A stretch of 64,000 bases of DNA from Bolinopsis microptera (Eukaryota > Ctenophora > Tentaculata > Lobata > Bolinopsidae). The notes beneath the pieces were generated by a model. The model was not told the origin of the DNA. It worked only from the letters and a program-made list of their open reading frames with translations, and did no database searches. The first letter of the stretch is position 1, and every line of letters starts with the position of its first letter. The DNA lies in NCBI RefSeq assembly GCF_026151205.1, contig NC_087078.1, positions 12,259,118 through 12,323,117 on the forward strand. The letters run 5' to 3'. Both the position numbers and the translations under genes were made by a program. Shown piece by piece: positions 34,401 to 44,600 of this stretch.

Positions 34401-36848
34401 TTCTTCTATTCCTAATGCTGGGTAAAACAGAAAAGTTTTAACAAGGGGTTTTTGGAGCAGAACTTTAGCTATTTATGTATCAAAAATATAATCAAAGATG
34501 TGCATAAATTCTTATATCGAAGATTTCGTTTTATCATCGTTAGAATTTTATATGGATCATGAAAACCCTTGCAGCCATTACAAATTATCGATGCGCATAT
34601 CATTTTAGAGTTTCACTCAGAATAGGACTCTACCAATTCGTCTTGATCAAGTTGTACAGTTGAACACAGACCTCGTGTTTTTTATCATTAATAATCAAGA
34701 CAACGACCATTACTATAAAATCAAACAAGAATCAATACAAGGCAATGGATATCTTTCCCGCCAGATTGAACTCACAACAAACTCAAAATTACTTTTGTCG
34801 GATTACGAAATACGAAGAAACCGCAAACAACTGCAATTCTTCACTCGTGAAATTAAAAATCATGTCAAACTTAAAAATGCTTTCACTTCCAAAAATTACC
34901 TTCCTGCATCTCAGCATTATTGTCGACCAGATATGCTATTAATAGATTTTGTGAATATCTTGTGTTAAGTTAACTCTAAGAAAATGTAAGAAATGTAACC
35001 ATTTTGTATTTACAGGGAAGAAAGGATGAAAGTAGTCAGGCTGAATCATTATCAATGCAATGATTAATCAATTTTGAAGAGGGTAATTTTCTAACAAATT
35101 TTTTTAGTTTATTCTTACCAGTGGCATCTCTCATTTGCGTCACAAAGTCTATGGCAAGGTCTACATTTATTTTTTGAGTTGTTGTCATAATGCTGTATAG
35201 CTTAAAGTCCCATCGCCTGAAAAAGGTTTCATTTTTAATCCTTCCAGAAAACATTTTAATGACCAAAACAAGACTTGGACGTGAATTAATAAAGAAGAAA
35301 AATGCATGTTTCGCTTATAACAAGTGATAATTAATTGGAATTTGAATATTGCTGAAGAAGTTTCCCTAACACTCGCTCAACTAGGTGATGATTTATTGCC
35401 AGAACCGGAAATAAAGGCAATGACTAATTACAAACTCTTCCACTAACCCAAACACTTTCATTAGTAATGTACTAGCACCGCTCAACGATTCTGATGATCT
35501 TGCGAAGTTGGGATATATTTCCTTTTGACTTAATACTGAAAATTACGCAGTTATATTACTAAATTGTAACCATTTACATACGGATTACTGATCAATTTAA
35601 TTTTAATTTAAAGTCAAAGAGTTGTGCGGTGATAGAATTGCATTTATCATCTCAACTTGACAAAACAGATCATAAATTTTAAATAAGTAAATCTTTCATA
35701 TTACTTGTCCCAGAGCAGGCGTAGGATATTACTGGTACATTGTACTCCTTTGCCATGAGACTAACTGGTATACAGGCCGTCGTGCAAGCTGGTCCTATGA
35801 TAACCTGTGCCCTGATATGATGAATAATATTCAAGAATATTCAAGAATATTCAAGAATATTCAAGAATATTCAAGAATATTCAAGAATATGAAGAATATT
35901 CAAGAATATTCAAGAATATTTAAATTTTATCATTTTAATAAGACGCTAGAGGCAGGCTGTTAACGTCTGCAGCTGAAATCATCATGAACAAGGCTGGAAG
36001 TCAGCTGTGGTTGAGATGGTTAGGTACCAGATGACATGAACATGACTGGAAGTCAGGTTGTTAGGGGTGACGTTAGGGGTGACGTGGTACCAGCCACCTG
36101 ATAATTACTATAATCACTTGCACAGCTGGCACACAAACTACCAATACAGTGGTATAATTACCAATGGGATGGTATTTCATTATATCAATGTGGCTTGGCC
36201 TTCGCCTCATGCTCTGCGCATTATATCCATCACCTATTTATCAGTCAGTATCAACATTATAATATCTTCCAGAACTTGAAAGTTTTATTTAATAGTTTCG
36301 AAGGGACAGCTAACGGTACCACATTGAATAAGTTGAGCAATGTTATAAGCAATGTGGCTGGGAAATTATCGGAAATTATTCTGTTAAGTAACGGTTAAAG
36401 CTTAATTTAATTAATTAATTGGTCTGTTAAGTAAACGGTCAAATCTTACCCCCATTCTAGAAGATTATGTGCGGCTGCGTATGAAGCAGATTCACTGCAG
36501 TATGTTATCTCTATCTTCGTTTCTATCTTTAGAGCTGAAGATTTAAAGTTTGATTAATAAAGATAAACTTGCAATCGTTATTATTTGGGCCAAGCTAACA
36601 ATCACTACATTCGTTTTATGACATTTAAATTCTAAAAAATATACTAAAAACTTACGTCTATCCCAGCTTTTTGAATATTCCTCCAAGTCCTTTATTGCTA
36701 TTTCTGCTGCTGGGTAAGAATCATTTCCAGTCTTCCAACCGTCACCAGATAGCAATATTCCCATTCTAATAGTAACAACTTGAGAGTGCACCCCACCCAT
36801 CCCACCAAGTATCCAAAATATTATCGTGTGTGGAACCAGAGTAGTCAT
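17703..36848 (-). CDS. Receptor guanylyl cyclase-like protein with degenerate cyclase domain
   Basis: I joined 22 exons with consistent GT-AG phases into about 993 codons: 36656-36848, 36450-36534, 35705-35811, 35448-35535, 35119-35216, 34277-34417, 34010-34143, 33713-33847, 33389-33542, 33073-33223, 32669-32915, 32376-32501, 32052-32228, 31705-31882, 30032-30187, 29322-29457, 22282-22416, 21607-21778, 18962-19106, 18114-18218, 17892-17977 and 17703-17735. Order: signal peptide (1-22), ANF-receptor ligand domain (to about 430), one membrane helix (about 453-476), kinase homology (about 512-765), dimerisation helix (about 775-812), cyclase homology (about 813-993). Length and order match natriuretic-peptide-receptor-type cyclases. 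The cyclase domain lacks the metal aspartates and the catalytic Asn and Arg, so cGMP production is unlikely. The last 33-bp exon is tentative; otherwise exon 21 reads to a stop at 17817. GPCR2 lies in intron 16 on the other strand. Confidence 0.85.
19107..21606 (-). other. Intron 18 of the receptor gene
   Basis: 2.5 kb of AT-rich sequence between exons 18 and 19. I see no second gene. The open frame at 20014-20229 (+) has no recognisable domain. Confidence 0.6.
22803..22862. repeat. 60-bp perfect palindrome
   Basis: Two 29-base arms (AGCTCTGTCCTGATCCTGGC then CTCTTTTTTT, and the complement) flank a central GC, so all 60 bases are self-complementary. A partial direct copy of the arm (GCTCTGTCCTGATCCTA) lies immediately to the left at about 22785-22803. 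Confidence 0.9.
22899..23401 (+). pseudogene. GIY-YIG endonuclease remnant, Penelope-like retroelement 3' end
   Basis: The reading contains NLIYLMECKTCKQSSVGYT followed by LPKRFSNHKSHIKKG and SCKLVNHFLK, the pattern of the GIY-YIG nuclease domain found at the C-terminus of Penelope-like elements. A frameshift near 23160 moves the reading to DHVLDFSTIASYNS, which runs through KAMEAREVF, an in-frame TAA near 23312 (probably a former Trp codon) and QLKTLERFGGMNTLDS to a stop at 23401. The reverse transcriptase part is missing. This is a dead 5'-truncated copy within the receptor intron. Confidence 0.6.
25583..25720. repeat. Perfect 138-bp palindrome, no spacer
   Basis: Two 69-base arms are exact reverse complements, centred between 25651 and 25652 (GAGATA/TATCTC). 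I checked every base of the arms: there is no mismatch, and pairing stops at once outside (A at 25582, C at 25721). No target duplication flanks it, so it does not look like a normal MITE. Confidence 0.95.
25917..26094. mobile_element. 178-bp MITE with 18-bp inverted repeats
   Basis: The ends are CCATAGTTGGTTCGTGCG and its exact complement. TTTCCT is directly repeated on both sides (25911-25916 and 26095-26100). The interior consists of variants of an ACGTTAAGTGCG motif in both orientations and has no coding capacity. The open frame at 26012-26260 merely crosses the right end. Confidence 0.82.
27156..28538 (+). CDS. Opsin-like class A GPCR, two exons (GPCR2), nested gene
   Basis: A seven-helix receptor of about 372 residues from exons 27156-27276 and 27541-28538 (GT-AG, phase 1). 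The extracellular N-terminus has an NIT glycosylation site (residue 4). Hallmarks: Asp79 in TM2 (GCSDFIVG), Cys106 in TM3, Asp130-Arg131 (LDRW) for DRY, Cys184 in LSCAM, Pro260 in TM6 (GCILPTF) and NPLLY (295-299). Ser51 replaces the TM1 Asn. The retinal lysine position is Leu289 and the toggle position is Ile258, so it is not a photopigment. It aligns without gaps with GPCR1 through GW-x13-LSCAM and the YYFLF/YSY segments of TM5, so the two are paralogues. Helices TM1-TM7 lie in one uninterrupted exon, unlike GPCR1. It lies inside intron 16 of the cyclase-like receptor, on the other strand. Confidence 0.9.
29322..32501 (-). CDS. Exons 12-16: kinase-homology domain (pseudokinase)
   Basis: The order of motifs is that of receptor cyclase kinase-homology domains: VVVK (candidate beta-3 lysine, Lys534), HPNLEAFYGLCDDP, TEYCSKGSLEDL, LDWMFKLSLVIDVAKGLRYL, HGNLRTSNC (625-633), VADFGL (643-648), AAPEKLW, DTYSFSIVMFEL and MKQCWREMPFERNN. 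HGN in place of HRD removes the catalytic aspartate, as in all known receptor cyclases. The DFG aspartate (645) is kept. The exon 16 donor at 29321 opens the 6.9-kb intron containing GPCR2. Confidence 0.88.
29457..29519. mobile_element. Poly-A insertion with 14-bp target duplication at a splice acceptor
   Basis: ACTTGCTGAGAGTT occurs at 29457-29470 and again at 29506-29519. Between them is a T-rich stretch, which is A-rich on the minus strand. This is the footprint of LINE-mediated insertion of a poly-A tail with almost nothing attached. The duplicated 14 bases include the acceptor of receptor exon 16 (CAGCAAG| on the minus strand), so two copies of the acceptor now exist. Confidence 0.7.
30188..31704 (-). 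other. Intron 14 of the receptor gene, with 11-bp minisatellite
   Basis: 1.5 kb of intron between exons 14 and 15. It contains a tandem array at 31451-31646 close to the donor side and no second gene. Confidence 0.6.
31451..31646. repeat. 11-bp minisatellite
   Basis: About 16 tandem variants of CACTAATAAGT are interspersed with CTATTTGAT and AATTAGT variants. The array lies about 60 bp from the exon 14 donor of the receptor gene. Confidence 0.9.
32669..32915 (-). CDS. Exon 11: transmembrane segment and juxtamembrane region
   Basis: The exon encodes a short cysteine-containing stalk (WPNDKKVDPCEDNRC), a 24-residue hydrophobic helix (VLFAVVGICVVLVVAVIAAA, about 453-476) and a basic cytoplasmic juxtamembrane stretch (HRQRTRNNEDRK). 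It then continues with VEWKIPFSELDF, which resembles the W-x-I segment preceding the kinase-homology domain of receptor cyclases. It ends in phase 0 at donor GTAGAC. Confidence 0.85.
33073..36848 (-). CDS. Exons 1-10: signal peptide and ANF-type ligand-binding domain
   Basis: Exon 1 begins ATG 36848 with a hydrophobic leader (TIIFWILGGMGGVHS), then VVTIRMGILLSG, the usual first strand of the periplasmic-binding-protein-like fold. Exon 3 encodes VIIGPACTTACIPVSLMAKE and VPVISYACSG, the conserved GPxC and ISY/C elements of natriuretic-peptide and orphan cyclase receptors. Exon 4 gives YPNFARSSESLSGAS and exon 5 KVFGRWDFKLYSIM, matching the YPTF-R and FxW strands of the family. Exon 6 onward is more diverged. 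Exon 8 supplies PAAYDAF and exon 9 VKLYLAYMYNAI, the helix preceding the membrane-proximal part. The ligand cannot be predicted. Confidence 0.82.
35822..35926. repeat. 10-bp minisatellite next to a splice acceptor
   Basis: Ten or so copies of AATATTCAAG, one of them shortened, start about 10 bp upstream of receptor exon 3 (exon edge 35811). The array occupies the place where the branch site and polypyrimidine tract are expected on the minus strand. Confidence 0.93.
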
Positions 36849-39744
36849 TCTGTTATAAGTATCGCTAGAATAAAAGTTGAGTTAATGAAAGCAAAGTGTT
36901 ATTTATTTAAATTCTCGATACACTGTTCAAAAATTAAATTCAGAACCGATGTTACTTATCAAGAAGTACGGTGTATTGTAATCAATAACCTTCTGAAGAT
37001 TCAGAAGACAAAAAAACATCTCGATACAATGAATTGCGAAATAATAAGGTGTCTCTGTTGAGAGAAAACTCTTGTCGTGAATGTTGACTAATGGCTAAAT
37101 TGTTATTTACACTTTAAATCCAGAAGTGGTGGAACCAGGTGGCTCACAAAGCTTTAGTTTTTTATAGAATGTTCCTAACTTTTACTGAGTCTCGCCCTTA
37201 TTATTTGTCCTTGAAATGTGTCAGAATCATCGTAAAAACTTTACGAAGCTCGGTTTAACTTTATACAGCTGGATTCAACTATATAAGGTCTGAATCCGTA
37301 GTTACCGTAATTCATCTCCGACAGAAACGTGTTTAAAGTCTGGAAGACGTCTAACAAAAATTTAATTTTTTATAAAAGCATGCATAATGATAACCGAATA
37401 TTTCAGCAGAAGCCGCCAGTACTTTTCCGATGATAATTGACTGAAACAGCCAAATTGTGTGGCCGAGCGAAATAGTGTCACGGCAGCAGTTTATTAACGG
37501 TTAGTGATCTTGAGAACCCCAGGAAAGTCGGAAAGATTGCAGTTATAAAAGAAACGAGGCCTCCTTGCCAGATTACTCTAAATAGAAGCAGCTGCTGATC
37601 AAATCTACGGACACTGTAATCACAAAAATACATTAAAAAGATTCGTTACTTAAAGACTTCGATGTAATTCGAGAGACTGAAATCCTTTTGTAACTCTCCA
37701 TTGCAAGTGACCAATGTGTAAAAGATAAAAAGACGAGATAATCTAGTTGTTAAAATCACGTTATAGTAACCTTAATTATGGTAGTCATATAGCGTCCAAC
37801 TTCCTAAGATAAATTCGGTACTAGAATTGGGAGGGACAGTGATATTAAACGTAATGAAGCAGATCTGACTGAGCAACAATCTAGGTCAACCTACCATGGG
37901 AAGATGACGAATAAAACTGATAAGAAACTGCTAAATCTAAAGTAGGAAATATAACTAAATTATGGAGATTTGAGACCAAGTTGGGTACTGGAATTAGAAG
38001 TAGAATTTGCAGATACAAATTAGGTAAAATACCAAATATGACGATAATTGGATTTACAGCTCGATGCAACTATGACAGCGCATACCAGACTGGTTATTTT
38101 CTGCATCATGACCAACCACTGCCATACCTCAAAACATCGGTTTGAATGGTTTTCTTGATTTCATGGGTGAAGATGCCTAATTAATTTGGCGGCCTAAAAT
38201 TCTCGGGCATTTTTCTTGCTGAATCAAACTTTTTCCTCAAATAAATGCGAAATTTTAGGGCTGCAGGTGCAGTGCCACAATAAGCTAAATCAGTTAAATT
38301 GTGTTATTTAATTTTATATTACAGCTGCAACTGCTGCACTACTACTTTTGACGATCCCTAGAAACATTTCAGTAACGAATTATTAACTTTTAAGAAAAGC
38401 AACAAAAATAATTATACGTAGACGGTCGCTCTAAATGGAAACAGCTGCAGAAGCAGCCACCGGAATCTGTAATCACAGAAAAATCATTGTTACTATCTAT
38501 TATGGCGCAAATCAGAGATTTTGCAATTCGAGAGGTTGTAATCCTTTGTATTCGATCGACCAAATAACAAATTTCGACCGAATTGGATTTGGTCTAAGAA
38601 CAGATCATTACTCACAGGGTTTCATTACTCGAAGAAAAAAACAGTCCATCATCTAATATAAATGGTCCAATCTGAATCACAATAGCAAACGATCTACTAA
38701 GTGAAACATGGCCAGAATGATTTGGTGAAACAGTTTGATTTATTAACATGCACGTGTAAAATACTGTTCATGGTCCTTCTGATTTTGACGATGAAACTGG
38801 GCGGATCAAAATCATCCCGATCCTAGACTGATAATCCAGTCGCTGGCAGTGGAATCTCACTGAAATTATCTTTGTTATGTAATAGTGGGAGTCAAACGTG
38901 AAGTGCTATGGCCGGAGCATCAACTCATAAACTGACAGTTACGGTGATATCTAACCTATGATTGCTGAGCTAGCTCAAGAAAACATCAAACGTTATCGAA
39001 TACTCGATAAGGTTCTTTCCGCTGAAATTCTGGAACTGGAAGTTGATCTAGCAGATGCCAAGCAGAAAGACATAAATATATTAAAAACCAATGACGATAA
39101 TCGGTTTGAGAACCTCGCGCCAACATCGTCAACCAGACTCCGTTAATTTGAATAATTTGCAACCGACTGCTTAGATGAGAGCATGTCTGCAATTTGGTAA
39201 TATAAATATGGAAGTGTGGTGCCCTTGGTTATGTTTCATCTAAACGTTTGACACGTCGTTATACACAACGCTGCCAATATGTCGCAGAGTACACTAACAG
39301 CAGCTTCGACCATTTGCAAGACATACAGTAACGATGATCTTATATTGAGGAATTATGAACATTAACTCTCACTTTTTCAAGATACTAATACGACCCATTA
39401 AAAATAGCAATTTCCAAGCATTATCAATATATTGGTACTGCTATGCACAGAGTACTCCCCGCCATTAGTGTCGTTTACTTCCTACCCATGGTATAGCCGG
39501 TGTCAGTAATTACCGATACTTTGCTCCAGTGCACCGGCGGCTTAATTGAAGCTTATTCTGAACTTCCAGACCTACAGAAACCTTATATCGTATATTTTTT
39601 TTTTTTTTATCTAGACACTTATTTTACTTCGGTGTATTCCAACAGCCACAATGTTACACAAGTGCAACCAGCCAATTACAGGAAGCCGAAGGATCTTTTT
39701 GGCCAGTGACGGTTAAGGTAGTGTGTACCATACTTTCTTCGTCC

Positions 39745-39957
39745 GAGACTTTGCTGCAATGTGCAGCTCCTCATTTAACCCTCACACCCGATTTCTCGAG
39801 TATTCGGCTGAGTAGACCGGGGGGCTGCATAGACCACTCATGATCCTTAGCTGAACGTCGACGACGCTCACCCCACGACCAGGCAGTCAGTGGGTTTCGA
39901 ACTCGCAACTTAACGATTGTAAGACAGGCGTTCTAACCAACTGCGCTACCTGGCCGC
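39745..39957 (-). mobile_element. tRNA-derived SINE with tRNA-Val-like head
   Basis: On the minus strand the head reads GGCCAGGTAGCGCAGTTGG, a good A box, then an anticodon-like loop CTTACAA (anticodon UAC, valine), then GAGTTCGAAACCC, a good B box. The stems are imperfect and the sequence runs on into an unrelated body, so it is a SINE and not a working tRNA gene. The left end of the body is not precisely defined. Confidence 0.65.
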
Positions 39958-41611
39958 AAAAATATATATACTAGTGAAGAAACTGTCTAGTGTCTACCAG
40001 CTACAGCTATGTCCTACACTATTACTCCTTAGGATTATTGAGCGTTTTATATACGCGTGCGATCTGTTTTGGGTCGGCTGAAGGCTCCACTGGAAATGTA
40101 TTAAAGGTGCAGTGTGTGAGATGCTAACATCATGGATTGGGGATCACATTTTGGAACAGATCTTCCAGAAAAAAATCAGCTTTCAATAAAATTATTATGT
40201 TCAACAGCTTGTTTCTTTAAGGCATCTTTTGATGTAATTCGTATATGCGCCCAAAAATGTCACTTAGAAATCGTGAAATTAATTAATCAACAATGCAAGT
40301 GGAAAGTCCATAGCAATAGCGGTATAATGCTCTGAAAATCTGATTCCCAAAGACCAGCATCGGAGTCAAACCACGGTACTGTCTATACAATGCGGAGGCT
40401 TTTGTTCTTTTGTTAACCAAGCTTTGAAACAAAAAGAATTCCTGTACAATGGTCAATGGATCAGTTAATTGGAACAAAAAGAAATTAATAGGGCTAGGAT
40501 ATTTCAGACCAGAGAATTCCTGATCAATAGTTTGTGAAAAGAATAGAATCAGCATACTGGAACTAAGATGATACCGCTGGTAATTTTTCCCATGCCTGGT
40601 ACTGGGCGTCCATCCCGGCAACCAGAAAAAGGATGCGTGAGAAAATGAGAGGCCAGTATGACAGGGAGTTGACCAAGTTAAAAAAATCCTTCTCCTGGGT
40701 ATGGTGCTATGACGTACTCATAATGTCAAAGACTCTTGGGATGATAAAAGTAAAACAACAGAAAATAAATTAATACCCCAGTTATCAGAGACTAAACATG
40801 TAAACTTTTAAACAAGCCAATCCATACAAAAAGTAACACAACTTGATTTATCCAGAAACCGCCAACATGAAAAGATCTTATCCGATTTTCTAGGACACTG
40901 CCTAGTTACCACAAAGCTATGCTGGGGCATCTTCCACTAATACAACAAGACAATTGATGATATATTGAACAACTATCACTATTCACTATACTACCTGATA
41001 TTACATATCATAACTTAATGATGTTGTAAACTGTCCGAACCGGACGAGCTGACTAGACTTGAAGCACTTTCTCATTCTGGAGTTACCTGGTACAGTGCTT
41101 CCTTCCCGCCCTCTCCCTTCCGCACTTCACCTTTCAACTGCCAACTAAACCTCGACCTCTCCCTCCATACTTCAACTTTCGACTGTCCCCTGACCCTCAC
41201 CCTTCACTTCCCCTTGGATTTGGAAGTACGTAAGCTATCTTAACTCATCATTAATTAATTATGGTGAACGATATACATTATACATAACATGACCTGCAAA
41301 GTTAAACTATGATATAACATAATTACTTTTATTTTAAACATAATTATTTTTATTCACGTTAACACCTGGCTGGACGATTCATGAGAAAATTCATAATTGT
41401 TACAAACCTGTTGAAAACTCTTACTTTATAGTGCTCAATCGTACTACTATCTGCAACTTAAAGTCATAAATTTAGACTTCAATTATCAAACAATTTGAAG
41501 TGTTGACAGCTAGGTTCCGAATGGATCAGACGTAATCTTGAAATTCTACTTAATTTATCGATTGAGTGGTATTCAAATAATAAAAGGTGAGTAATACCAC
41601 GTGGATTTTAT

Positions 41612-41677
41612 GATCGTTGGTAAATTATGCACCGTGGTGTTCACTGAACACCACGGTGCATAATTATACCAACGATC
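41612..41677. repeat. Foldback of 32/33-bp arms with 1-bp spacer
   Basis: GATCGTTGGTA, AATTATGCACCGTGGTG and TTCA are matched by the complement across a single C at 41644, with one single-base bulge. No flanking duplication is evident. Confidence 0.85.
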
Positions 41678-44600
41678 TGCTATGATTGAGATAGTCCATC
41701 AAACTTTTAAACGATTATAACTGCACAAAATTATTAATTATAAGAGACGGCCGCCATCACGGGAGATGGAGCAAAACATTATTGGACTATGAGTGATGAA
41801 ACTGACAAGACAACAAGGTATTAACAGCAAATAAATTAAACAAGCACCAGCCTTCACTAACACTACTCTTATAAATACCATAGTTAAAAGTTCATGAAGC
41901 GAACCCCTCTCTTCCAGGCTACAGAGTGTTACTATACAAAGTCTTACTTTACACCGACATGACCTACTAATTGGTTTGCTTGAGTTTCATGTGGTCATCG
42001 GATCAACAGTCTAGGTTCGAAGACAAAGCTCAGGGTCAATGATAATCAATTATGTAATTATAATTATATAATGACCTGTGAATTGTCTGATTAAGTCGTT
42101 AGGAGACAACTGGTTGTGGTGATGATTTTTATTGTTTAACTTTACCTTTACGTTATTGAAAGGGTTGTTTAAGCTTTTAGCACATGTTCCCACGTTTGGA
42201 TGTAAATAAATCTATTTTTTAACTGAATCAGTTAAAGAGTTAAGTTTAAAAGGTGCTGTGCCAAAGGCTCGACTAACTTGACATTGTAAGATTAAGTCAT
42301 TGAAAGTTGTCAATGAGTCGTAACAAGCATCAGGAGGCTGACTGTTTAACCCATGTATTTTAAAGTTTTAAGGCCCTTTGATACCAAATTCGGCCGTTTG
42401 ACTTTGATACTTTTTTTTCTAAAACGAAGACAAAATGTCCCTAAAATTCAAACTAAAAGGCTGCAAAATTTCAAAATTTCCATTTATTCCATGATCTGGT
42501 GATACCCATATAAACATTACCGTCAATGATATTTTTTATTTTGATTCACGATGTCAATCCTTCGCAGCTCGGTGAGGCACAGTGGTGCATTTCGCCGATC
42601 TACCGAAGTGGTTGCGAGAAGCATTATTTGATGCGCGCGCGACCCAGTAGTGCATCGCGCTACAATGATATTTCGGAAGACTCTGCATATATCAAGCTGC
42701 TGATAACCGTCTCAGCTATTATCAGCATCTTTGCCAAGAAATCAAAATTAAGAAATCCAGAGGCTGAGCTATAATTTCTTGAAGAAACTTCTCGCAATAA
42801 TCTAAAAGCTATATCACGCGAGAAGCTGGCTTCTAAATCTCAAGTTTCTGGTGTAATTCGATTGTAATTCAGAGGCAACATTTATAAGTGCGGTAATATT
42901 TTGTAAATTGTGCGATTCCGCACCTTAAAGGGCCAAAACTATTATGTGCGGCAAATTTCGAAACAAAACCACTACAATCAAGCTAAACATTTCGCCAAAT
43001 TAATTGCAGTCAGGTTATAAGGTTGGATTATTAAACAGCTCGTAGTATTTTAACGCGACGTCGCGGTTTACACGATTGTTTTATTTAACACGACAATTAA
43101 ATTACAGGGTGTCTAATGATTGTCTGATACTGAGTTAATTTCTTGGCAATTCAAGATATATAAACTTAGAATTACCTTCATAAAAGGTTTTACAATTAGA
43201 TGGGCAGGATGGCTGAGACTAGTTGAGCTGGTCATGAGCATAATTGAAGACGAGTATTCAATATCATAACTTAACAATTCCAATAAATTATGTGTATAAG
43301 CGACTAACGTGACCAACGTGACTCACAATCTGTTAAAGGATCCAGCATGATTGAGGGGACAAAACTACATACTTCTGAATGGGCTGGAGAAAGTGAATAT
43401 TAGTGCCGCCAGTAGGTGCTGGTGAATTAACCATGAACGAATCTCAAACCAAGTTGGTTACTGGAAAACAACTGGAAAAGGTGAGACAGTTTACCTCGGA
43501 GCCTAGATAGCTTAACGATTGAAAAGGACCTGCAAGTTAGCCCCAAAGCCACGAACACTTGGTTAGATTGCCACAAGCTCAAAATGATCTGGAGGTGAAA
43601 CCTCGGGAGTGGACTCAAGATTCGTGATTCATCGCCACAGTTGGGTCAATAATGTTATACACAGCTTAGAAACAAGGCCACAAAGTCTATGGTAAACAGC
43701 CAAGGGCGACTCGGACTATGAAGATTGAAGATCCAGGAACAGACCGGGTTTATGGTGGATATGGTTCTATGGAGAAAGTGTATCGATAGACGCCTTGAGT
43801 CGAGTAAAATTAAATCAGTTAGTTGACCCCTGTAGTCGAAGAAATGTTTTTCTGTGCAATTGAATTTCACTTAACCGAAAGAATAAAGAAAAAACTGCAT
43901 ATTTCTAAAAACATCACGATTGTGACAACTATAATTGCGTAAAGTCGTGTTTTACTGCAGTAAACAAATAAACCTTTGGTGCAAAGGGTGGAGGGAAAAG
44001 CGTCGAAATTTAACAGCTTCTAAGGAAAGGGTGCTCCCTAGTCCCTCGTGGAACATATAGTACGTTGCAACAATCGACTTCATCTTCCAGTTTAAACATT
44101 TATAACTATAAGCGTTAACTAACAGGAGAGAGACCGAAACACTTAAAGTTTTATCAACTTATAGGCTAAGCTCTCTAACACCATCATGGGTAGTTAGCTC
44201 CTGTCGATGGGGTAATGTCTCTCAGCTGAACACGCTGGTACACTGCCTCACTACGACACTACACTTAACACACTGTGGAAAACTGTTAAATTCAGAATCA
44301 CTACTGGGCCGCGCCGCGCATCCAACAAGGTTTCAAACCAACTTGAACGGAGGCATCAAATGGTAATGTTACGCGCCACTGGGAAAGTTGATGTTTGTCT
44401 AAATGCAAATGTTAACTAATGATTTTATTCACAATCACATCACGTGTGATGATGAAACGTATTAGCTGCAAAGTTGTTGCTTTGTTGCTAACAAAGTCAA
44501 TTATTCTCTCTTTGGTACAAGATAATTAGCCGGAAGTTCTGGAGAGTAGCCCTAACAAAAACTGACATCAAATTCCCACAAGTCTAGAAGCTGGCAAAAT

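Noticed and set aside
34660-34968. 102-codon plus-strand frame inside a receptor intron
   Set aside because: No domain or splice support; AT-rich intron sequence.
39885-39957. Functional tRNA-Val gene
   Set aside because: A and B boxes are present but the stems are imperfect and the sequence continues into a SINE body.
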